NCBI GenBank assembly: GCA_963921425.1
Contig: OY992836.1
Span: 3,115,825 to 3,179,824 of the forward strand
Origin: Dryas octopetala
Taxonomy: Eukaryota; Streptophyta; Magnoliopsida; Rosales; Rosaceae
Length of the DNA: 64,000 nucleotides
Reading direction: 5' to 3'
Of the stretch, positions 56,791 through 64,000 are shown in pieces; position 1 is the stretch's first letter, and each line of letters begins with the position of its first letter. The notes beneath the pieces were generated by a model. The model did no database searches. It worked only from the letters and a program-made list of their open reading frames with translations, and was not told the origin of the DNA. Both the position numbers and the translations under genes were made by a program.

Positions 56791-56882
56791 ACATTTCACA
56801 AACGTCTTTATGTTCACCATATAAGAATTTCTACTCTTTTTATTGAATTTCACAAGTGAACATGAAGATGTTTGTGAAATGT
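56791..56882 (+). repeat. Adjacent inverted repeat (27-bp arms, 38-bp loop)
   Basis: The arms 56791-56817 and 56856-56882 contain acatttcacaaac and its complement. The two mismatches are again G-U pairs in plus-strand RNA. It begins at the base after the first hairpin. Confidence 0.85.
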
Positions 56883-57485
56883 TTGGGAGATAGAAAGAGT
56901 TGTTTATACAATGTCATTAGCCAAGCAGAACAAAGTCACAAATGACATGGTTTTCAAGCTCACGCAACCCACCATACAAGGACATCAGGAAGGTGAAAAT
57001 GCCTAGTAAGAATTTTCAGATGCGATTGAATCAGGAAAGTGGTTAAATTCCTTACTTCTATGAATAGTGTGAGTATGACCACACAAGATGAATATATATC
57101 TGGTATTAGAGAACCCATGCATAATTTATTTGTTCAGCTAATTGTTGGTTCAATTCATTTTTCGTGGAAAAATTGAAGAGATGAAAATTACATGCATTTT
57201 TTATTGAAAGACATTTGGTATAAGGTGGAATATAGCATGAAACACATGCTTGTTGCCCGAATCGGAATTGGTGTTTTACCACCTAAATATGCACAAGATA
57301 AGGAGTGAATGAAAAGCCAATTGAAACTTGAGCTTTGTTTTTTATTTTTTCTTGATTTAATATTTGATGAAATCTACCTGTATACTTGTGAAATTAAGCT
57401 TGATGATGGAAGACAGAACTTTTGGGGAAGGAAACACATTTAAGTAACGTGTGCTCAAAGGGAAGGAACATACCCGAGCTCATAC
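56883..57485. other. Unassigned sequence
   Basis: AT-rich. Possible translated words (e.g. NEKPIET-like) are too short to assign, and no border signals are seen. Confidence 0.3.
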
Positions 57486-59283
57486 TGACAGAACCACCCC
57501 CGGATTTCCACCTTGAAACCCGGAGAGGGTCTTGTGGGATCCAAAATCAAGGAAAATCCTACCAAAAATTCGGCAGAACCTCCTCTGAAAATGGACTAAC
57601 CCAAAATTTTCAAAATAAAAGCACTTCTAAAAACATCAGCAGCCTCTACCACAACCAGAAAGGGTCTCAGACCCAACAATTACAAATAAAACCAACTTAA
57701 AATAGCGCCTACAGGGTCCGAGTAAGGAAATTGATGTAATTGCCTCGACGTGATTGGCTCGACCTCCACCAAAGCTACTACCTGGGGGGAAAAATTTAGA
57801 CAAAAATAGGGAAATGGTGAGTTAACTCAGTGGGTGGACAACTTATAAGTACGGGAAAATAAATGTCGTTTACCTTTTCACGAATCTTTAAAAAAAAAAA
57901 TCAAATTTAAATTCTAAGACCTCACGTCACTCTTTGAAATCCTCCAGTTTTAAAACCCGAAATGACCCACTGTAGCAACTGTGACTTAAGTAACAGTCAC
58001 TGTACGTGAAAAACAGTGTTCATTATGATCAGTGAATGACTAGTCAAATAGACAAAAATCTGTTAATTTCATGAAATGAATGAAGTGCAGTATACCTTGT
58101 GACTTGTTCATTCTTGACTTCTTCAAAGCAGTAGACCTTGTCCTAAATCTAGCCTAGAGCTTGTGAGTGAATAAATACAAATTAATACAATTGTTTTGAC
58201 ACGGAAAATAGCCAACATTAACAAATCCTAGAAACTAACAAATCTTTTTTCCAAGAAAACTGTAAATCCGTAAGTCTAATGCATAACTCAAATTTAAATT
58301 CGACATGCATAATCCAATCAAATCGTATCGACCAAAAACTGAAATAATAAATAAACCACATTAATAAAGTAAGAAGCTAGAGTCCTTTCCAAAAGATCCA
58401 TCAATCTAAACAAACCATCAATTAAAGCCATGTTTTAAAACTTATATATGAGGATATTAAAAACTTGGAATCCAACTCCATTCACCAAACCCCACTTTGA
58501 AATCAAGATTTATCAACAACAATTAATTTAAAGGAATTTCATAAATGCATTTGAAAACCAAGAATTCACCCACATTCATTATTCCTCAATCAAAACTCAA
58601 TAATCAAAATAAGACAGCTTTCATAAAACGTTTAAGGAACAAGGGTCCACTCACAAAGAGAAAATCTAACTTCAATCCTCCGCCGGATGATCATGAGCCA
58701 CGGTCGTCTTGGCTCAATGAGAAAACCCACTAAAATCCTTGAAGATTCATCGTGAAAACTAATCAGAAATTGGAGAATTAAGGTCGGCGTTTCTATGGGG
58801 AATTTCTGGACAAAGGTCACGCAGGGGGACTGGGTTGGCTGGAGGAGGTTGGGGGTGAGGTGGTCGGGGCCAGGTGGTCACGCCGGCCAGCTGGGTTGAT
58901 CAAGATTTGGCCGGTGGTGGTGGCTCAAGCTGGTCGTGGTGCGAGCGGAGGAAGGTGCGAGAGAGAAAGGATGCGGGAGGGAAGAGAGAGAGTTCTGAGA
59001 GAGAGAGTGTTTAATTGGGTATTTTAAATTAATAAGTAGAGTTTAAAAATTACTAAAATACCCCTTCTAGAAGAATCTACATATTTCCTTCCACAAAACT
59101 TTGATTTAAAAGCCGCTTTCGCCCATGTGTTCGGGGATTCAAGTTCTATTCAATTGTCTCAAAAATATTGGCCAAAGATTTTCACTTAAAATCACCCCTC
59201 CAAAACTTAAATGAAAGCCGACAATTAAACAAAATTTAAAATTTAAAATTGATACTAAATTAACTTAGGGTCGGGTCGTTACA
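57486..59283 (-). mobile_element. Tekay-like LTR, shortened, without target duplication
   Basis: It starts tgacagaaccacccccgg and ends gggtcgggtcgttaca, the same termini as 41946-44865, in the same orientation. Shared inner blocks include ggaaaatcctacc, aaagctactacctgggggg and tccgccgg. It is about 1.1 kb shorter and lacks the tandem array. The flanks differ (catac left, ttttc right), so it has been rearranged or is recombinant. Confidence 0.82.
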
Positions 59284-59284
59284 T

Positions 59285-59855
59285 TTTCACAATGGGACAA
59301 ATCTGTAAATTCACTAATTAAGTGATGAGGGATGTGAAAAGAGAGGAAATGAGGTATGCAAATAGCAGCACCCTTAAAAAGCTGTGGGTCACAATTAAAC
59401 ATATGTATAACTGTGTTGTTTTGGGTGCTGCTATTTGCACACCACATTTTCTCTCTTTGCACACCCCTCATCACTTAATTAGTGAATTTACAGATCTGCC
59501 CTATTGTGAAAGGACCCTAAAACCCTCTCCCAACACACCTCATCTCTCTTCTATATTCTTTGCTCCCACCCCGTGCCTCTGCCCAGCTCGCCGCCCCTCT
59601 CTATCTTTCTCCCTTTCTCTGTCTTTGTCCGGCGACCACCCGACCCGCCCAGACTCTTTTCTCTTCTCTTTCCCCAACACTCCCTATTCTCTCTCCTCTC
59701 TCGCTACAACCTCTCTCAGATTTCCTCTACCCATTGGCGATTGCCGGTGAACTAGGTGGTGAGACCACCACTGGTCTCATCCTTCTTCTTTATCTTCCCC
59801 TTACGATATCTTTTCTCTCCCCGACACTCTCTGTTCTCTCTCCTCTCTCGCTGCA

Positions 59856-59903
<48 letters not shown>

Positions 59904-60679
59904 GGCTTCTCTCTCTCTCTGCAGCTAGTTCGACTGACACCCACTAAACATCCAGAACACATTTAGCAGGTACCTATCGAATCTTTATCTAATATTCGGT
60001 GGATAGCAATCGAACAATCCTGTTCTATTCGGAGGATGACTGCCAAACGGCCTGCGAAACTCACAACTAGACACTACTTCTCTGATTGACCCAATTGACC
60101 CCAACAGAAGCTCCCGAAGGCATATAACCAGACCTAACGAAGAAGAAAAAATGAAGGGAAAAAAAAAACTGAGAAAAGGGGAGTGGGGTGTCGGCATTTT
60201 TGGGATGGAGGTGGCCGAGGTGTGTTTTGCTGGTTGTGGTTGGAGGTGAGGTTGGGGGTAGGGTGTGTAGTTTGGATTTATTGGTGGAGTGTGTAGTTTT
60301 TTGGTTGGATGGGTGTGTAGGGAGAAATTTGGTGAGATTAATGAGGTTGGAGTATTTTAGTAAGAGTGCTGCTAGTTGTACACCCTTTTTTTTTTTTTTT
60401 TTTTTTTTTTTCTTTTTGTACATCTTTTTCTCACTTCACACCCTTTTTTCTTTTCAATTTATTAAATTTCTCATTACACACCCTTAATTTATTAAAATAT
60501 CCTAATTATAAAAAAAATCCAAAATCCAAAATCCAAACCCAGCTACCCAATCTCGACGCGGATCACCCATCACCTAGTTCATTCACTCCGACCACTCAGT
60601 CCTTCCGCCACCGGTGGGTTGGCTGCCGGCCTCCCTTTCTCTTTCCCCCTCTTTCCTTCCTCTCTCTCCTATGTCTCTT

Positions 60680-60723
<44 letters not shown>

Positions 60724-61473
60724 CTCTCTCCATTTTTCTTTCTTCTCTCCTATGTCCCCCTCTTCTCGGTCTTCCCCCCCTTTTCATTCTTTTTTCTTGT
60801 TTGATGCAGGGGATCTAATAACATGTTTCAATTTTTTACAACCCACCCTTCGAGAATGCAATAAACAATTCTTTTTTTTTTTTTTGTGTTCTAGGTGCTC
60901 TGCAAATTTTCTGCTGCTTCATAGACTTGGCCAATTCTTGCTTTTCTTGTGCAATCTCAACCATTTTAGTTTTAGGAATTCTTATATTTTGAGGCTTTAT
61001 ATTTTCAAATTATCTCAAAGAATTTCTGTGGGGGTTGAAGGGATTGGGATTGTTTTGATGTCTTAGATCTGTGAAGTCATGTTCATTTTTGTGGGGTCGG
61101 GGTGAGGACAGAGAGGGACATAAGAGAGATAAAGGGAGAGAGGAGAGAGAGGGAAAAAGTCAGATGGAACGAGAGAGAGAGAGAGAGAGAGAAAGGGAGG
61201 CCAATGGGATGGACTGTCGACGACAACGGCGGGGGGGAGCCAGTGACAGTGGCGGCTCGGGTTTTGGGACTTGGGGTGGCTGGGTTTGTGTGGTTGTCCT
61301 TTATGGTCATTTTATGTTAGGTTAAAATTGTAATTCACTAAAATAGAAGAGAAGAGTGTGCAAAAAAAAAAAAAAAAGGTGTGCAAATAACAACACTCTT
61401 TGGTAATTGGGAGGACTGTTGCCAGGGGGGTGTGTGTGTATAGTGAGAAGGTGTGCAAATAGCATCACCCTTT
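59285..61473. mobile_element. Cluster of MULE-like elements sharing one terminal sequence
   Basis: The terminal motif gtgctgctatttgcacacc, or a close variant, occurs at about 59357-59374 (minus), 59419-59438 (plus), 60365-60385 (plus, with ttgtacacc), 61377-61397 (minus) and 61450-61470 (minus). Outer (59419/61470) and inner (60365/61397) pairs form inverted repeats, so one element appears nested in another. The first pair (59285-59509) makes a near-perfect 90-bp palindrome. Interiors hold CT-rich, host-leader-like sequence with (CT)n at 59862-59898 and 60680-60720 and (GA)n at 61165-61190. No transposase was found, and target duplications were not established. Confidence 0.55.
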
Positions 61474-61482
61474 ATTTTTCGA

Positions 61483-62586
61483 TTAATTTTATTCAATATA
61501 CCCTTTTAATACCCCATGAACTATTTTGACTCCCAAGCCCAAAATATAACTTTTATGACCCTTTTCTTCTTTTTTTTCAAACCAAAATACCCTTTTGCAG
61601 CAGCAAACCTAGCAACCATGGCGACTCGAGTTACTGTAGCAACCATTTCCTCCATCTTCTTCCTGCAGGCTGCAGCAATCATGGAGAGCAACCTCTATCA
61701 CTGGCCAACGCCCATCATCTCATTTCTCTATCTCTCTCCCCTTCTCTCTAAAACCAAATATGAAAAAAAACAAAAAACAAAAAACAAAATTCGAAAACCC
61801 AGATTTGAGTTTTTCTCTAAATGGGTTGAGAGGGAAAGGGAGAGAGACAAAGATGAGATGTCGGTGGGGGAGGTGGAGGATGGTGGTGGGCACCGACCAA
61901 CGACCCATCATCTTCTCTCCCAACCCAAATATGAAAAAAAAAAAAAAACAAAAAACAAAGAAAATTTCAAAATCCAGATCTGGTTGAATTTTTGGTCGCC
62001 ACATGGTCGAATTTATGGTTTCCAATGGTGGCCACATGGTCGAATTTATGGTTTCCAATGGTGGAATGTGCTATAGTCAGATCTGGTTGAATTTTTTGTC
62101 GCCACATGGTCGAATTTTTGGTCGCCACATGCTGGAATGTGCTATAGCCATGTGGCGACCACAAATTCGACCATGTGGCAACCAAAAATTCAACAAGATT
62201 TGGGCTTTTTAGAGAAAAACTCATTTAAAAATAAACCCATTTAAAGGGTATTGTTGGGCGACGTGGGTTTTTTTTCATTGGATTTTGCTGGGTTTGTTGC
62301 TGCATCTGCTGGGTTTGTTGAATCTACTGGGTTTGCTGCATCCGCTGGGTTTACTGTAGCAGTAAGGGATGGGGGCGTCGATGGTTGGGACGACGAGTGG
62401 TGCAATGACGATGGGGCAATGGTTGGTTAGGGAGGAAGGAAGGAAGGAAGGAAGGAAGGAAGGAGGGAGGGAGGGAGGGAGGGCCCGAGGGCTACGGTTG
62501 GCTGGGAAAGAGAGAGAAAAAAAAATTACAGAAAAAAAAGTCAAAATAGTTTATGGGGTATTAAAAGGGTATATTGAATAAAATTA
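61483..62586. mobile_element. 1.1-kb element with ~48-bp inverted repeats
   Basis: The ends read inward taattttattcaatataccc and then ttttaataccccat. The right end (62539-62586) is the exact or near-exact complement. Inside, the block tcgccacatggtcgaattt occurs several times near 61995-62120, with inverted forms at 62150-62185. tgctgggtttgttg-type words repeat at 62288-62350 and a (GGAA)n tract lies at 62431-62480. No transposase was seen. The superfamily is uncertain; a TA or 9-bp target is possible but not shown. Confidence 0.7.
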
Positions 62587-64000
62587 CTCTTATTTTTTTG
62601 TTTCCTTATTTCTCTCCCCTTCACTTTCTCTGTACTGCTCCTTCCCATCGCCGAATTTCTTTTCGCCGGCCGCCCAAGCCCACCGGCGTGATCCCCACGG
62701 GCCGATCTTCCTTCCTTAGGCCACAAGCCCGCCGTCCCACCCCTAACAGCTGCAGAATCAAGCCGTAAAGCAGCTCCACCGCTGGACGATTTCACCGATT
62801 TCGAGCTCCAATCATCAAAATTCTTGGTGGGTTTTCTTAATCTCTTCATGAGCTTCAAAACCCATATGAAATTTCTGGTTTATTTTGATGTTTTGAGGAT
62901 TTGAATTTTAGGGTTTGAGAACCCATTTCGGGTTCACCTTTGATTTCGGGTTTGGGGTTATTTTTGTTTGGTTTTGTGTTGATTTTCAACCTCTAGGAAC
63001 CCAAAGTGTTGTTTTTGTTTGAGAAATCTTAGTTTTTGCACGAAAACCACCACTGGTCGCCGCTGCCACCGCCAGCGCAGTCGCAGGTTGGTTGTGTTTT
63101 TATCATGTCTTGGCTTGTTGATCCCCCATGAGACTTTTCCAAGGTCAATTCGTGTTTTTGCTGTTTTCTAAGTGTCAAAACGAGCCGGGCTGCCATCACA
63201 CGTGGTGGTGGCCGCTAGTTTTGGCCGTTCAAGTGCCAAATTGTTTTGTTTTGTGAATCCTGTTGTGATTGTGTTGGTTACTGGTCTTAACAAGTCGTCC
63301 AAATCTGAGCAAAGGCGTGTGAAGGGCATTTTGGTCATTTCATGTTGTCAATGTGTAATGGTCAACCAAGCCTAAATTGTAAATTGTGAGTGAACATGTT
63401 TTAGAGGAATTAACTTAATTGCTATGTGTATTTAATCGGTAATTCTAGGATTGAATTAATGATGGTTTTTGTTGTTAAATGGATCACTGAATCATTGTAG
63501 TTGACAGATTAAATTGATGTTGTTGTTGTTGTTGCTAACTAAATTAATATATGTGTGAGACCCTCAAAAATTTTGGTGTTTGGATTTCAAAGGTTTGGAG
63601 ATCAAAGGTTGGTTGTGAACCATAGGAACTCTGTATTCGTTTTTACAAGTACGTAGTATTTTTCTGAATATTTTTCTAAGTCTCGGAGTGTTTTTGGAGT
63701 TGAAGAAATTTCGGCCATTGATCCATTTTGATCAAATGGCCAGGATGGTGACAAGTGGCAACATATGGTGGCAAAGGAGAAAGCCACGCGAAGAAAGGAG
63801 AACTCGATCGGTGGAAAGCACCACTGAGGGCTCGGTGAAGCCACCGAGCGATCAGCATGCCTTGCCGAGCGCTCGGCAATCCGGTGATGGCTCGGTGAAG
63901 CCACCGAGCGATCAGCAATCCGGCGAGGGCTTGGTATGGTTTTGAAACTATATGATTAATTGGTTTTTATATTGCGAACTATTGAGGTTAATAATTGTGA
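62587..64000 (+). repeat. Probable Tekay-like LTR fragment, plus orientation, runs off the window
   Basis: After a CT-rich leader, the stretch around 62820 (attcttggtgggttttc) matches the leader end of the solo LTR at 41946-44865. gccgggctgcc followed by gtggtggccgct (63185-63220) matches the minus strand of 47831-47870. A short array follows at 63825-63930 with ggctcggtgaagccaccgag repeated. The U3 part is missing. A host gene leader is the alternative; no convincing coding exon was found. Confidence 0.5.
63825..63930 (+). repeat. Short array of ggctcggtgaagccaccgag units
   Basis: Two full copies and one partial copy, each with a small palindrome (ctcggtg...caccgag; one copy also has ccgagcgctcgg). 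It lies in the part of the LTR-like sequence where related LTRs carry other arrays. Confidence 0.8.

Noticed and set aside
56692..56882. Annotation as a microRNA gene
   Set aside because: Hairpin shape alone is not enough. No known mature sequence is recognised and the arms sit in a transposon leader, so they are listed as inverted repeats only.
59560..60818. Ser/Leu-rich and Phe-rich frames as secreted or membrane proteins
   Set aside because: They are driven by (CT)n and T-run microsatellites; no conserved domain or proper start context was seen.

Overview
This window is nuclear DNA from a flowering plant, probably a eudicot. It contains spliced eukaryotic structures, plant-type LTR retrotransposons (Ty1-copia Tork and Ale; Ty3-gypsy Tat, Reina and Tekay-like), hAT and Mutator-type DNA transposons, MITEs, CT-rich leaders and one 200-base assembly gap. 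I see no intact conventional host gene. Lineage names come from reading motifs, not from a database search.

Layout. 1-1047: a Tekay-like LTR fragment and a hAT end. 1048-10435: a decayed Tork copia element, split by a 6-kb non-autonomous LTR element (1312-7313). 10891-15490: an Ale copia element on the minus strand with one in-frame stop and a truncated RNase H. 15491-17086: unassigned, probably host, DNA with a Mutator MITE (16505-16996). 17087-29246: a Tat gypsy element on the minus strand. It carries an antisense spliced gene, a tandem array and an abnormal duplicated terminus. 29330-36965: a Reina chromovirus. Its 5' LTR holds a Tourist-like MITE and its 3' LTR holds a 1.9-kb solo LTR. 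36971-39431: a possible host first exon, an LTR-end fragment and the N-terminal remnant of a MULE. 39432-54268: a 14.8-kb hAT element with an exact 8-bp target duplication. It contains a solo LTR and a second hAT (45988-53122), which itself contains a very young LTR element with a 0.55-kb interior. 54277-57485: MULE C-terminal remnant, Tat LTR/leader fragment and two RNA-type hairpins. 57486-64000: Tekay-like LTRs and MULE-like inverted-repeat elements.

The genes do not form a host pathway. They are the gag-pol and transposase genes of mobile elements, nearly all broken by stops, frameshifts, truncation or later insertions. Several insertions have exact target-site duplications (cccat, ccata, ataag, gtgtt, atattgat, tatataat, ttcccgaaa), so much of the insertion order can be reconstructed. 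The most unusual features are the Tat terminus, the mini-interior LTR element, the four-level nest, and the tandem arrays recurring inside related LTRs.
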